Source: Gordonia hankookensis
GTDB taxonomy: Bacteria > Actinomycetota > Actinomycetes > Mycobacteriales > Mycobacteriaceae
DNA length: 64,000 nucleotides
NCBI RefSeq assembly: GCF_014673215.1
Contig: NZ_JACWMS010000002.1
Location: forward strand, 558,001-622,000
Reading direction: 5' to 3'
The translations under genes and the position numbers were made by a program. Under the pieces are notes generated by a model that saw only the letters and a program-made list of their open reading frames with translations, searched no databases and had not been told where the DNA came from. Positions 54,699 through 63,763 of the stretch are shown here, piece by piece (positions within the stretch are counted from its first letter, which is position 1; every line of letters begins with the position of its first letter).

Positions 54699-54715
54699 CG
54701 GCTACACTGTAGCCG
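54699..54715. promoter_or_regulatory. 17-bp palindrome upstream of a tetR gene
   Basis: CGGCTACACTGTAGCCG is a perfect 8-1-8 palindrome in the 242-base gap between the GT4 gene (start 54572) and the TetR gene at 54815. It is the likely operator of that TetR; whether the GT4 gene is also controlled is open. Confidence 0.65.
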
Positions 54716-54814
54716 AAACCCCGACGCGCGTCTACAACAGTAGTTGAGTCGGACCCGTCGCTCCATAGGTGATTCCGCCGCCTCCACCGACAGCTAGGAC
54801 CACCAGGCCACCCG

Positions 54815-55573
54815 ATGCCCGAAACCACCGAATCCCCCGAATTCGGATCACCAGACTGGTGGCACGAGCCCCCGTCGGAGCCGGCCGACGCGCACCGCGC
54901 TGCCGGCGGCCGACCTCCGTTTCCCGTCGACGAGATCCTCACCGAGGCCCTCGGGCTGCTCGCCGCAGGCGGGATCGACGGCCTCGGCATGCGGGCCCTG
55001 GCGCGACGACTCGGGTCGTCGACCTCCACCCTGTACCGCCAGCTCCCGGGTGGTCGGGAGGAGCTGTGCACCAGGCTTGCCGAACGCGTGATGTACGAGA
55101 CGGTGACCGAGATCGCCGCGGCCGACCTGGGTGACGAGTGGAGTTCGGTGATCGAGGGTTCCGCCGTCATCGCGTTCGACGCGCTGTGCCGGAACCCGCA
55201 CTCGGCCGCATTGTTCGCCGGACAGGTCCACTTCGGCCCGATGGGTCTGCTGCGGTACGAGGAATCGCTGCGCCTGCTGCTCGGCGCGGGACTGTCCCCC
55301 ACCAGGGCGGCGGCCGCCGACCACGCGCTGGCCAGGCTCATCGTCGGTTATGCCCTGCAGGAGTCCCACGACGCCGCACCGAGGCGTGCGACGATCACCG
55401 AGTACTACCGCAGGCTCGACGCGACCCGGTTTCCGTCCGTGACCACGGTCCTGCCTGCCCTGCCCGAGGATCTGCGAGCCGAGTTCGTCTTCGCGCTGCG
55501 GACATTCGTGGCCGGCCTGAGACAACTCGTCGCGCAGTCGGCCGGCGATCCGGACGCGGACGAGGAAGGCTGA
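54815..55573 (+). CDS. TetR/AcrR-family regulator
   Basis: A 252-residue protein. A Pro/Glu-rich, Trp-containing extension (about 30 residues) precedes the HTH GMRALARRLGSSTSTLYRQL. The remainder matches the TetR_C long helical domain (VHFGPMGLLRYEESLRLLLG, ALARLIVGYALQESHDA). It is eight bases upstream of the methyltransferase gene, so the two are probably one message; its targets may include the neighbouring envelope genes. The palindrome at 54699 is its probable own site. Confidence 0.85.
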   Translation: MPETTESPEFGSPDWWHEPPSEPADAHRAAGGRPPFPVDEILTEALGLLAAGGIDGLGMRALARRLGSSTSTLYRQLPGGREELCTRLAERVMYETVTEIAAADLGDEWSSVIEGSAVIAFDALCRNPHSAALFAGQVHFGPMGLLRYEESLRLLLGAGLSPTRAAAADHALARLIVGYALQESHDAAPRRATITEYYRRLDATRFPSVTTVLPALPEDLRAEFVFALRTFVAGLRQLVAQSAGDPDADEEG

Positions 55574-55581
55574 GACCACCG

Positions 55582-56337
55582 ATGGCCCGCTCCACCAGTG
55601 GGTTCGCCCGGCACGCGACATTGTCCAGGGCGGCCCGCCTGCTCAACGACTTCCGTTTCGAACAGAGCGACCCGGCCCGCTTCTACGGCGCCATCGCCGA
55701 CGACACGGCACAGATGGTCGCGGACTGGCATCCGGCCCCCCTCGACGGCGCAGTGATCCTCGACGTCGGGGGCGGCCCCGGCTATTTCGCCGACGCCTTC
55801 GACGATCGCGGTGCGCATTACATCTCGGTCGAACCGGATCCCTCCGAGATGCACGCAGGTGGTCTGGACCACCGCGCGTCGGTCCGGGGGGACGGTCGGC
55901 ATCTCCCGTTCGCCGACGCGTCGATGGACGTCACCGTGTCGTCGAACGTCGTCGAACACACCTCGGCGCCCTGGGCGATGGCCGAGGAGATGCTGCGCGT
56001 GACCCGGCCGGGCGGGACGGTGATCATCAGCTACACCCTGTGGTGGGGCCCCTTCGGCGGACACGAGATGGGTCTGACGCACTACGCAGGCGGGCATCGC
56101 GCGGCCCGCTGGTACACCCGCAGGCACGGACACCCACCCAAGAACCTGTTCGGCACCTCCCTGTTCCCGGTGACCGCGGCGCAGGGGCTGCGATGGGCCG
56201 CCGACGCCGCCCCGCGGGCATCGCGCGTCGCCGCCTTCCCGCGATATCTGCCGCACCGGCTGTGGTGGGTCATGCGCGTGCCGGGCCTACGTGAGGTGCT
56301 CGGGACGAATCTCGTTCTGGTGCTGCGGAAACGCTGA
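55582..56337 (+). CDS. SAM-dependent methyltransferase (Rv0224c/MtrP type)
   Basis: A 251-residue class I methyltransferase. Motif I is ILDVGGGPGYFADAF near residue 59; DGRHLPFADASMDVTVSSNV (post-I/II) and EEMLRVTRPGG follow. HEMGLTHYAGGHRAARWY and the Trp-rich end LPHRLWWVMRVPGLREVLG suggest membrane association. The corynebacterial relative MtrP affects trehalose-mycolate transport; the acceptor is unknown. The ATG at 55582 follows the TetR stop; a long upstream frame inside tetR is rejected. Confidence 0.83.
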   Translation: MARSTSGFARHATLSRAARLLNDFRFEQSDPARFYGAIADDTAQMVADWHPAPLDGAVILDVGGGPGYFADAFDDRGAHYISVEPDPSEMHAGGLDHRASVRGDGRHLPFADASMDVTVSSNVVEHTSAPWAMAEEMLRVTRPGGTVIISYTLWWGPFGGHEMGLTHYAGGHRAARWYTRRHGHPPKNLFGTSLFPVTAAQGLRWAADAAPRASRVAAFPRYLPHRLWWVMRVPGLREVLGTNLVLVLRKR

Positions 56338-56427
56338 GTTCGACCCCACGAGTCGCCGGGCGCGCCAGAATGTTGTGACGGGGGACACAGCCGATGGTCC
56401 CCGAACGCCGGGGAAAGGACGGGCCGC

Positions 56428-58083
56428 ATGTCAGGTGCGCTCGACGCCGTGAAGGACCGATTCGACGACATCGCCCGCAACATCAAGAGTGCAGTGGTGC
56501 TGCAACGGACCGGCATCCTCGACTTCACCGATCTCACCGGGATGCTGCGCGGGATCAAGTGGGCCAACACCATGGGTGCGCAGGCGTCGCTGATCCTGCG
56601 GAACGCGCAGGAGTATCCGGATGCTCCGGCACTCGCCGACGAGCGTGGGGAACTGACCTACCGCGAGCTCAGCGACCAGGCCAACGCCCTCGCGAATGCG
56701 ATGCTCGGCGCAGGCATCGGGCCCGGGTCGGTCGTCGGCGTGCTGGCCCGCGACCATCGCGGCCTGCTGCTGGCGATCACCGCCGCAGGCCGGGCAGGCC
56801 ACAAACTCGCGCTGATGAACACGGGCTTCGCCAAACCCCAGTTCGCGGAGGTGGCCAGACGCGAGAACCTCCGGGCGGTGCTGCACGACAGCGAGTTCAT
56901 CGACCTGCTCAGCGCGCTCCCGGCCGACATCCCACGCTATCTGACGTGGTCCGACGGCGACCACGACGACTACACCGCCCCACTGATCGAGGACATCGCC
57001 GCGACCGGCGACACGTCGTTGCCGCCGCTGCCGAAGAGTCCTGGCGGGTTCATCATCCTCACGAGCGGCACCACCGGCCTGCCCAAGGGTGCCCCGCGCG
57101 GCAAGATGAATCCGTTCGCCTCGGCGATGTTCGTCGACCGCATCCCCTTCCCGGAACGCGGCAGCGTGGTGATCGTCTCTCCGATCTTCCATTCCACCGG
57201 CTTCGGTATGTGGGGGGTGTCCACGGCGAAGGCCAACAAGGCGGTCCTGCTGCGCCGGTTCGATGCCGAGAAGACGCTGGCCGCGCTCGCCGAGCACCGG
57301 GCCGAGATGCTCGTCGCGGTCCCGACCATGCTGCACCGGATGATCGCGCTGGGTCCGGAGAAGATCGCCGAGTACGACCTGAGTGCGTTGCAGGCCATCG
57401 TCATCGCCGGGTCACCGCTGACCCCTGCTCTGAGCGAGGCCGTCCAGGATGCGTTCGGCGACGTCCTCTACAACATGTACGGCTCCACGGAGGTCGCCGT
57501 CGCATCGGTCGCCCAGCCGCAGGAACTCCGACTCGCACCGGGCACGGTCGGACGATCGACCGTCGCCGGTCGCCTACGCCTCTACGACGACGCCGACCGG
57601 CAGCTCACCGACAACCATCAGAGCGGCAGGCTGTTCGTGCGGAGCTCCGCGCCGTTCGAGGGCTATACCGACGGACGACACAAACAGATCATCGACGGCT
57701 ACATGTCGACCGGCGACATGGCACATTTCGACGAGCACGGACTTCTGCACATCGACGGCCGCGACGACGACATGATCCTGTCCGGCGGCGAGAACGTCTA
57801 CCCCGGTGAGGTGGAGAACCTCCTGGCCGAGCACGCCGACATCGACGATGTCGCGGTCATCGGGGTCGACGACGACGAATTCGGTACCCGCCTACGGGCA
57901 TTCGTCGTTCCCACGCCGGGCGCACATCCCGAGGCGCAGGACATCCGCGACCACGTGCGAGCCCATCTCGCCCGCTACAAGGTGCCGCGCGACGTCATCT
58001 TCCTCGACGAACTGCCACGCAACCCCACCGGCAAACTGCTGCGGCGGGCGCTCGTCACGTGGCGCGACGAGGGCCGGACGTAG
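56428..58083 (+). CDS. Fatty-acyl-CoA synthetase (FadD family)
   Basis: A 551-residue adenylate-forming enzyme. It has the P-loop-like ILTSGTTGLPKGAPRGK near residue 214, the A5-type motif NMYGSTEVA, YMSTGDMAHFDEHGLLHIDG (A7), and the C-terminal PRNPTGKLLRR with the catalytic Lys. It activates fatty acids to acyl-CoA via acyl-AMP; chain length cannot be read. The N-terminus carries an extra amphipathic segment (ALDAVKDRFDDIARNIKSAV), as in membrane-associated FadD proteins. The ATG at 56428 follows GGGGAAAGGA. Confidence 0.9.
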   Translation: MSGALDAVKDRFDDIARNIKSAVVLQRTGILDFTDLTGMLRGIKWANTMGAQASLILRNAQEYPDAPALADERGELTYRELSDQANALANAMLGAGIGPGSVVGVLARDHRGLLLAITAAGRAGHKLALMNTGFAKPQFAEVARRENLRAVLHDSEFIDLLSALPADIPRYLTWSDGDHDDYTAPLIEDIAATGDTSLPPLPKSPGGFIILTSGTTGLPKGAPRGKMNPFASAMFVDRIPFPERGSVVIVSPIFHSTGFGMWGVSTAKANKAVLLRRFDAEKTLAALAEHRAEMLVAVPTMLHRMIALGPEKIAEYDLSALQAIVIAGSPLTPALSEAVQDAFGDVLYNMYGSTEVAVASVAQPQELRLAPGTVGRSTVAGRLRLYDDADRQLTDNHQSGRLFVRSSAPFEGYTDGRHKQIIDGYMSTGDMAHFDEHGLLHIDGRDDDMILSGGENVYPGEVENLLAEHADIDDVAVIGVDDDEFGTRLRAFVVPTPGAHPEAQDIRDHVRAHLARYKVPRDVIFLDELPRNPTGKLLRRALVTWRDEGRT

Positions 58084-58110
58084 CGTCGTCGCACGCGTCA
58101 CGCGACGTGA

Positions 58111-58833
58111 TCAACCCGCGGGTATCGGCGCCGAGCAGGTCAGGGGGCCGCCGTTGCTCGTCGACGACGCCAGTAGGTCCCGGCCGTGCAGGATGTTGCA
58201 GGTGACCGGGCCACGCACGACGATCGCGTTGAGTTCGGCGGTGGCGCCGGTGACCGTCGCGGCCTGCGACCAGGGGGCGCCTGCCGCGGCGACCACCGTC
58301 GACCGGGTGCCGTTGATGTACCGGATCCCGATGACGTCGCCGTTGCCGGTCAACTGATAGACCACCGCGCCCGGTGCCACCGTCGGTGTCGGTGTGGTGG
58401 TGGTCGTCTCCTCGGTCGTCGTGGTGGTGGTCGCCGCCTCGGAGGTGGTGGTGGCGGCCGACGACGAGCTCGCGCCCGCGGTCTGCTCGTCGTTGTCGCC
58501 GGAGCCACGCGCGATCAGGATGCCGACCAGCGCCAGCACCACCACGGCCGCGATCACCGCGATCACCAGCCCGACCGTGCGTCCGGTGTTCTTCGGTGGT
58601 GGCGGGGGCGGCTCACCCGGGCCTGGCTCCCCGTACGGCGAACCGTAGGCGGCGGCTTCGGTGTAGGCCTGAGGCGGGCCGTACGGACCCGGTCGGCCTG
58701 CCGCCTCCGGCGGCTGGTCCGCGGGACCGCGGTCGTCGGGTCGGTAGGCGGCCGTCTCGTCGGCGGGGTCGAATCGTCGCGTGTCGGGATGCTCGCGATT
58801 CGGGTCCCAACGATCGTCGGGTGGCTGGGTCAT
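58111..58833 (-). CDS. MmpS-like single-span exported protein
   Basis: A 240-residue protein. A disordered Pro/Asp-rich cytosolic head (about 90 residues) precedes one span (VGLVIAVIAAVVVLALVGIL), a Thr/Ser-rich linker (TTTSEAATTTTTTEETTTTT) and a small beta domain (VVYQLTGNGDVIGIRYINGT, WSQAATVTGATAELNAIVV), as in MmpS accessory proteins. No mmpL is adjacent. The ATG at 58833 overlaps the stop of the TetR gene (ATGA), so they form one operon. Confidence 0.8.
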   Translation of the reverse strand: MTQPPDDRWDPNREHPDTRRFDPADETAAYRPDDRGPADQPPEAAGRPGPYGPPQAYTEAAAYGSPYGEPGPGEPPPPPPKNTGRTVGLVIAVIAAVVVLALVGILIARGSGDNDEQTAGASSSSAATTTSEAATTTTTTEETTTTTPTPTVAPGAVVYQLTGNGDVIGIRYINGTRSTVVAAAGAPWSQAATVTGATAELNAIVVRGPVTCNILHGRDLLASSTSNGGPLTCSAPIPAG

Positions 58834-59495
58834 GGGACCGATTGTGTCATTGTCTCCGTCTGCGGCCGCGCTCGCGCGCCGCGAGTTCCGAGGTGGGCCG
58901 CCTCGATCGACGGCCGCATCCAGACCGAGAGATATGCCCGCAATTCGGCCGGTGCCGGGATCTCGTCGTCGGGGCGATGGATGTAGGCGCCGATCACCAA
59001 CAGACACCACTCGACGAGTTGGTCGAACATCTCGTCGTCGAATCCCATCCTGCGCCAGTCGAACTCGAGCTCGTCGAGGATCGCCCTGGCCTGATCTCGC
59101 GCTGCGGGCCCCGTCATCGACCCGCCGAGGAGGCCGGTACTGGCCCCCGGTCCGAGCAGGAAGACCAGCACCCGGTCGGTGGTGAGGATCTCGATCGCCG
59201 ACGCCACGAGCTCCACGACGGCCGCGGCCGGATCGGTGATCGCCCGGACGCGATCGATGATGGTCGGTGCGGCCGTCCGTCCCGAGTCGAGGGCCACCGC
59301 GGCCAGCAGCTCCTGCACACTGCCGAAGTACCGGTAGACGGTCTGCCTGGTCACCTGGAGTTCCTGCGCCACCAGGGTGACGCTGACCGCGGCGCCCTCG
59401 GATTCGATCACCCGCCGCGTCGCCGACAGGATCCGCGCGACGGCCTCCGCGTCGTCGATGGGGAGTTCGCCACCCCAACCCGTGCGTCGTGCCAT
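58830..59495 (-). CDS. TetR-family regulator of the MFS/MmpS region
   Basis: A 221-residue protein. The HTH is TLVAQELQVTRQTVYRYFGS. The ligand domain contains TTDRVLVFLLGPGASTGLLG and a Trp-rich C-terminal helix. The mRNA is probably leaderless: TAGGGT stands 12 bases before the ATG at 59495. It is divergent from the MFS exporter with palindromes between and cotranscribed with the MmpS-like gene, the common design of a drug-responsive repressor. Confidence 0.87.
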   Translation of the reverse strand: MARRTGWGGELPIDDAEAVARILSATRRVIESEGAAVSVTLVAQELQVTRQTVYRYFGSVQELLAAVALDSGRTAAPTIIDRVRAITDPAAAVVELVASAIEILTTDRVLVFLLGPGASTGLLGGSMTGPAARDQARAILDELEFDWRRMGFDDEMFDQLVEWCLLVIGAYIHRPDDEIPAPAELRAYLSVWMRPSIEAAHLGTRGARARPQTETMTQSVP

Positions 59496-59501
59496 GACGT
59501 C

Positions 59502-59547
59502 ACCCTAATCGCAGCACTGAACATACAGTGGCCTACACATGTATGGT
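59502..59547. promoter_or_regulatory. Divergent leaderless promoters and operators, tetR/MFS
   Basis: Forward: -10 TATGGT at 59542-59547, 12 bases before the ATG at 59554, with TGAACA 18 bases upstream. Reverse: -10 TAGGGT at 59507-59502, 12 bases before the tetR ATG. Between them are CACTG-N6-CAGTG (59515-59530) and the arms CATACA (59522-59527) / TGTATG (59541-59546 region), candidate TetR sites covering the forward promoter. Confidence 0.6.
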
Positions 59548-59553
59548 CAGACG

Positions 59554-61182
59554 ATGATCTCGGATCAGCAACGAGCGGATCGGCAGAGCGAGGGCACGGA
59601 AACGACGAAGGACCGGATCGGGGCGCGCGGGATCTGGCTGATGTGCGTCGCCTGCGGAGCCCTCTCGGTGGTGGCGGGTGCGATGACGGCACTCAACGTC
59701 GCGCTGCCCGAGATCGGACCGTCCATCGGCGCGAGTTCGACGCAGATGACCTGGCTCGTCGACGCCTATACCGTCGCGTTGGCCGCCTTGCTCCTGCCGT
59801 GCGGGGCACTCGGCGACCGATACGGCCGGCGCGGACTGCTCGTCGTCGGGCTGGTGGTGTTCGCGATCGCGTCGCTGCCGCCGCTGTGGATCGACGACCC
59901 CATGATCGTCATCGCCAGCCGTGCACTGGCCGGCGTCGCCGCTGCGATGATCATGCCGGCGACGTTGTCGTTGCTGACCTCCGAACTCCCCGAGTCCCGA
60001 CGCCCCCTGGCCGTCGCCATCTGGGCGGGGGTCGCCGGCGCAGGCAGTATCGGCGGCTTCTTCGTGAGCGGATTCCTCCTCGAGTGGTTCACCTGGCGGT
60101 CGATCTTCGTCACGTTCGCCGCCGTCACATTCGTGCTTGCCGTGGCGTCCTGCACGATCGCGACCTCCCGCGACGACGAGCCCCGACGGTTCGACTTCCC
60201 CGGCGCCCTGCTGTCCACCTCGGCTGTGTTCCTGTTCGTCCTCGGGCTGCTCGAATCACCGAGCCGTGGCTGGGACGACGCCATCGTCATCGGGGCGCTG
60301 GCCGCCGGCCTGGTGCTGGCCGTGGTGTTCGCGTTCGTCGAATATCGGCGGGATGCACCACTTCTCGATGTCCGCCTGTTCTCGAACCGGGCGTTCTCCG
60401 CAGGCGCGTTCACCATCCTGGTGCAGTTCTTCGCGTCGCTGGGGCTGTTCTTCGTGGTGCTGCAACGCCTGCAGCTCGACTTCGGGATGTCACCGCTGAT
60501 GGCCGCCACCGCGATGCTGCCTCTGATCGCGGTCATCATGGTCCTGTCCCCGATCGGCGGCTGGCTCGCGGTCCGCTACTCGCTGCGCACCATCCTCGTC
60601 CTGGGGGTGGGGCTCACCGGCGTCGCGCTGATCCTGATGGGCGTACTCGACTACTCGAGCTATCTCAGCCTGCTCCCGTTGCTGCTCCTCGGGTCGGCCG
60701 GACAGGGCTTCGCCACGGCACCGCCCACCACGGCCATCATGGCCAACACGCCGTCGGCGAACCAGGGCGTCGGATCGGCCGTGAACGACACCTTCCGCGA
60801 GGTCGGCGCAGCCATCGGCATCGCCCTGGCCGGAAGCATCGTGGCCGCAGGCTACAGCCGCAACATCGCCCCGATCGCCGACAAGGTGGCCGCGACCACC
60901 GGGTCGGCCGAACTCGGCGACCACATCTCGCGCTCCCTCGCCGAGGCACTACACGCCCTCGACGCCCTGGTCACCCAGTACCCCGCGCAAGCCGGTGCGC
61001 TCGGGCAGGTCGCCGACCAGGCACGACACGCCTTCGTCGCGCCGCTGAACACCGCCTGCATCGTGATGGGCGTCGTGATCCTCGTCGGCGCCGCCGTCCT
61101 GGCCTTCCTGAGTCCCGACGCGATGACGCCTGCCGCCGACGAGCCTGCCGCCGAACCCGAGCGCCAGCCGGCCGCCCGCTGA
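59554..61182 (+). CDS. MFS drug:proton antiporter, DHA2 (EmrB/QacA-like) type
   Basis: A 542-residue protein with 14 spans. It has the motif-A loop GALGDRYGRRGL after span 2, motif-C-like GSIGGFFVSGFLLEW in span 5 and the first-span end TALNVALPEIGPSIG. The residue pattern DAYTVALAALLLPCG is typical of DHA2 exporters. A long hydrophilic loop precedes the last span (residues about 450-500). Substrates are probably hydrophobic cations or antibiotics. The ATG at 59554 was chosen over 59539 because of the leaderless -10. Confidence 0.9.
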   Translation: MISDQQRADRQSEGTETTKDRIGARGIWLMCVACGALSVVAGAMTALNVALPEIGPSIGASSTQMTWLVDAYTVALAALLLPCGALGDRYGRRGLLVVGLVVFAIASLPPLWIDDPMIVIASRALAGVAAAMIMPATLSLLTSELPESRRPLAVAIWAGVAGAGSIGGFFVSGFLLEWFTWRSIFVTFAAVTFVLAVASCTIATSRDDEPRRFDFPGALLSTSAVFLFVLGLLESPSRGWDDAIVIGALAAGLVLAVVFAFVEYRRDAPLLDVRLFSNRAFSAGAFTILVQFFASLGLFFVVLQRLQLDFGMSPLMAATAMLPLIAVIMVLSPIGGWLAVRYSLRTILVLGVGLTGVALILMGVLDYSSYLSLLPLLLLGSAGQGFATAPPTTAIMANTPSANQGVGSAVNDTFREVGAAIGIALAGSIVAAGYSRNIAPIADKVAATTGSAELGDHISRSLAEALHALDALVTQYPAQAGALGQVADQARHAFVAPLNTACIVMGVVILVGAAVLAFLSPDAMTPAADEPAAEPERQPAAR

Positions 61183-61200
61183 CCCGGTTCCCGGTCGCGA

Positions 61201-63759
61201 TCAGGCCTCGGCGATCGCCTCCAGCGGTCGGGTGCGTGCCGCGCGAACCGCGGGCCACAGCGCGGCGAGGACGCCGACCACCGCCGACGCGACCAGGGTG
61301 ATCACGATGAGGCTCCACGGTAGGACCGGTGTGCCCAGACCCCACTTGGCCAGAGTCCGCACCAATGCCCAGCCGATGACACTGCCCAGGATCACCCCCA
61401 GGATCGCGCCGAAGATCGCGATGAGCACCGACTCCAGATAGATGCTGCGCCGCACCTGGGACCGCAGCATGCCGACGGCCCGCAGCATGCCGATCTCCCG
61501 TGTCCGCTCCACCACCGACAGCGCCAGGGTGTTCACGATGCCGAGTACGGCGATCAGCAACGCCAGGCCGAGCATCGCGTAGAGCGTCGCCAGCATCTGG
61601 TCGATCTGACTGGAGACCGAGCTCTTGAACTCGTCGCGGTCCTGGACCTGGACGGTCAGATACGAGTCGGTGGCGTTCTCCAGATTCGTGCGCAGCACGT
61701 CGGCCTGCACGCCGGGTGCGGGCGTGACGAAGATGGTGGCGCTCACCCGTGCCGACGGCGGCACGAGTTTGTCGTAGACCGTCGGGCCGACCATCCACGG
61801 TTGCAGCGCCTCGTTGTCGGCGTACACGCCGGACACCGTCACCGGGATCCGCTCCCCGGTGGGGCCGGTGAAGGTGACGACGTCACCGCGATCCCAGCCC
61901 TGCGTGTTCCGGGTGCGTTCGCTGACCAACATGCCGTCGGCCGGAAGGTTCGGGGAGGCACCGTCTTTCATGTCCATGATGGCGACGTCGTCCGGCTGGC
62001 CGCCGAGCGCCCCGTATCCGGCCACCGTCTTGTCGTTCACCTCGGCGCGGACGACACCGAAGCTGACCGACGACCCGACGCCGTCCACGCCCTCGACGGC
62101 GGTGGCGACCGAGCCCGGGATCGGCAGCTGATTGGCGCCGGCGACGATGAACTCGGCGCGCAGACCCGTGTCGACTGCCGTGTCGATGGTGCCCTTGAAC
62201 GAGGTGCCGAGGGTACCGATCACGGCGACCAACATCAGTCCCAGGGTGAGCGCGAAGGCCGTCGCCGCGGTGCGGCGCGGGTTGCGCACCGCGTTCGTCC
62301 GGGCGAGCCTGCCGATCTTGCCGAAGGGTGCGCCGATGACCGTGCCCAGGCCCCCGACGATCGGCCGCGACAGGGCAGGCCCGGCCAGGACCACCGCGGC
62401 GATGGCCGCCGCCGAGCCGCATCCGACCGCGATCGCCGGTCCGAGGCCGACGCCCATGGCACCGATGATGATGGCCGCGAGGCCTGCGACGCCCAGGACG
62501 GCCCCCGCGATCGTGCGGGTGCGCAACGGCGCCGAACCCTCGGCCATGCCGGACCGCATCGCCTCAACCGGCGGCACCTTCGATGCGCGCAGAGCAGGCA
62601 CCCACGCACTCACCATCGTCACGACCACGCCGACGAAGAGTGCTGCCAGCACCGCCCCCGCGCTGATCTGCAATGGCGCCTGGGGCAATCCGGACGCCGA
62701 ACTCGTCAACGCCTTCAGCAGCGCGGCGAGCCCGATACCGATTCCCAGGCCGACGACACCGCCGATCACGCCGACGATGAACGCCTCGAACAGAACCGAG
62801 CGCGACACCTGCTTGCGGCTCGCGCCGACCGCGCGCAGCAACGCCAGCTCACGGTTGCGCTGCGCCACGATCATCGAGAATGTGTTGTAGATGATGAAGG
62901 TTCCGACGATGAGCCCGATCGCCGCGAACGCCAACAGGATTCCGGTGAAGATGCTCAGGAACTGATTGACGTTGTCCTTCTCGTCCTGCCGGACCTGATC
63001 TCCGGTGCGCACCTTGTACAGGTCCGGGGGCAGGGCCTTCTCGACGCGCTCCTGCAGCTGGGCGGGTGTCACCCCGGCGGCCGCGGACATATCCACCTGG
63101 GCCACGTGCTGCCCGTCGGAGAACAGCGTCTTCGCGGTGGTCTGATCGAACTGGACGTTGACGAAACCGCCGGTGGAGCCGGGCAGGTCGAGCAGACCCA
63201 CCACGGTCACCTCGCGGGGCTGGGCGGAGCCCTGTCCCAGGACGACCTTGGACTTCGAGCCGACCTTCAGGCCTGCCTTCTCCGCCGCCGAGGCGTTCAG
63301 CGCGACCTCACCCGGGCCGGTGGGTCCACGACCGCCGGGCTCGAGTTTGCTGGTGTCCGGCGAGAGCGCGACGTCGGGCGGCAGGTACGCGGTGCCGACG
63401 CTCGGGGCACCGCCGGTCTGCAGGGCCTTGCCCTCGGAATTGGCGATCGTCACCAGACCCGAATAGTTGGCGACGATGCGGTCGATCCCGAGCTCCGATT
63501 TCCGGGCCTCGAGATCGTCGACGACCGTTTGCGGAACGCCCGGCGACTGATTGTTCTCCGGGGTGATCTGCACCGAGACCCCGGGAGCGACGGAGTCGAA
63601 GATGTCGTTGAACGCCTTGGAGACGGTCGAGGTGAACACGATGGACCCGGCCACGAACGACGTGCCGAGCACGATGGAGAAGACCGTCAGGAACAGACGG
63701 AGCTTGTGGGCGCGCAGGTTTCGCAACGAGACCCGGCGCATCACCGATGACGATGCCAT
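61201..63759 (-). CDS. FtsX/MacB-type ABC transporter permease (two FtsX domains)
   Basis: An 852-residue membrane protein. An N-terminal span (LFLTVFSIVLGTSFVAGSIV), a MacB-like exported domain, an FtsX domain of three spans (AIGLIVGTFIIYNTFSMIVA, AQRNRELALLRAVGASRKQV), a middle span pair, a second exported domain, then a second FtsX domain (VERTREIGMLRAVGMLRSQV) follow in order. Such single-chain permeases of about 850 residues pair with one LolD-type ATPase and act in lipoprotein or peptide handling rather than classic import. The ATG at 63759 lies four bases after the ATPase stop. Confidence 0.9.
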   Translation of the reverse strand: MASSSVMRRVSLRNLRAHKLRLFLTVFSIVLGTSFVAGSIVFTSTVSKAFNDIFDSVAPGVSVQITPENNQSPGVPQTVVDDLEARKSELGIDRIVANYSGLVTIANSEGKALQTGGAPSVGTAYLPPDVALSPDTSKLEPGGRGPTGPGEVALNASAAEKAGLKVGSKSKVVLGQGSAQPREVTVVGLLDLPGSTGGFVNVQFDQTTAKTLFSDGQHVAQVDMSAAAGVTPAQLQERVEKALPPDLYKVRTGDQVRQDEKDNVNQFLSIFTGILLAFAAIGLIVGTFIIYNTFSMIVAQRNRELALLRAVGASRKQVSRSVLFEAFIVGVIGGVVGLGIGIGLAALLKALTSSASGLPQAPLQISAGAVLAALFVGVVVTMVSAWVPALRASKVPPVEAMRSGMAEGSAPLRTRTIAGAVLGVAGLAAIIIGAMGVGLGPAIAVGCGSAAAIAAVVLAGPALSRPIVGGLGTVIGAPFGKIGRLARTNAVRNPRRTAATAFALTLGLMLVAVIGTLGTSFKGTIDTAVDTGLRAEFIVAGANQLPIPGSVATAVEGVDGVGSSVSFGVVRAEVNDKTVAGYGALGGQPDDVAIMDMKDGASPNLPADGMLVSERTRNTQGWDRGDVVTFTGPTGERIPVTVSGVYADNEALQPWMVGPTVYDKLVPPSARVSATIFVTPAPGVQADVLRTNLENATDSYLTVQVQDRDEFKSSVSSQIDQMLATLYAMLGLALLIAVLGIVNTLALSVVERTREIGMLRAVGMLRSQVRRSIYLESVLIAIFGAILGVILGSVIGWALVRTLAKWGLGTPVLPWSLIVITLVASAVVGVLAALWPAVRAARTRPLEAIAEA

Positions 63760-63763
63760 GGTG

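Noticed and set aside
61801..63750. 649-codon plus-strand frame antisense to the FtsX-type permease
   Set aside because: His/Asp/Arg-rich shadow of a clear membrane protein; no start signal.
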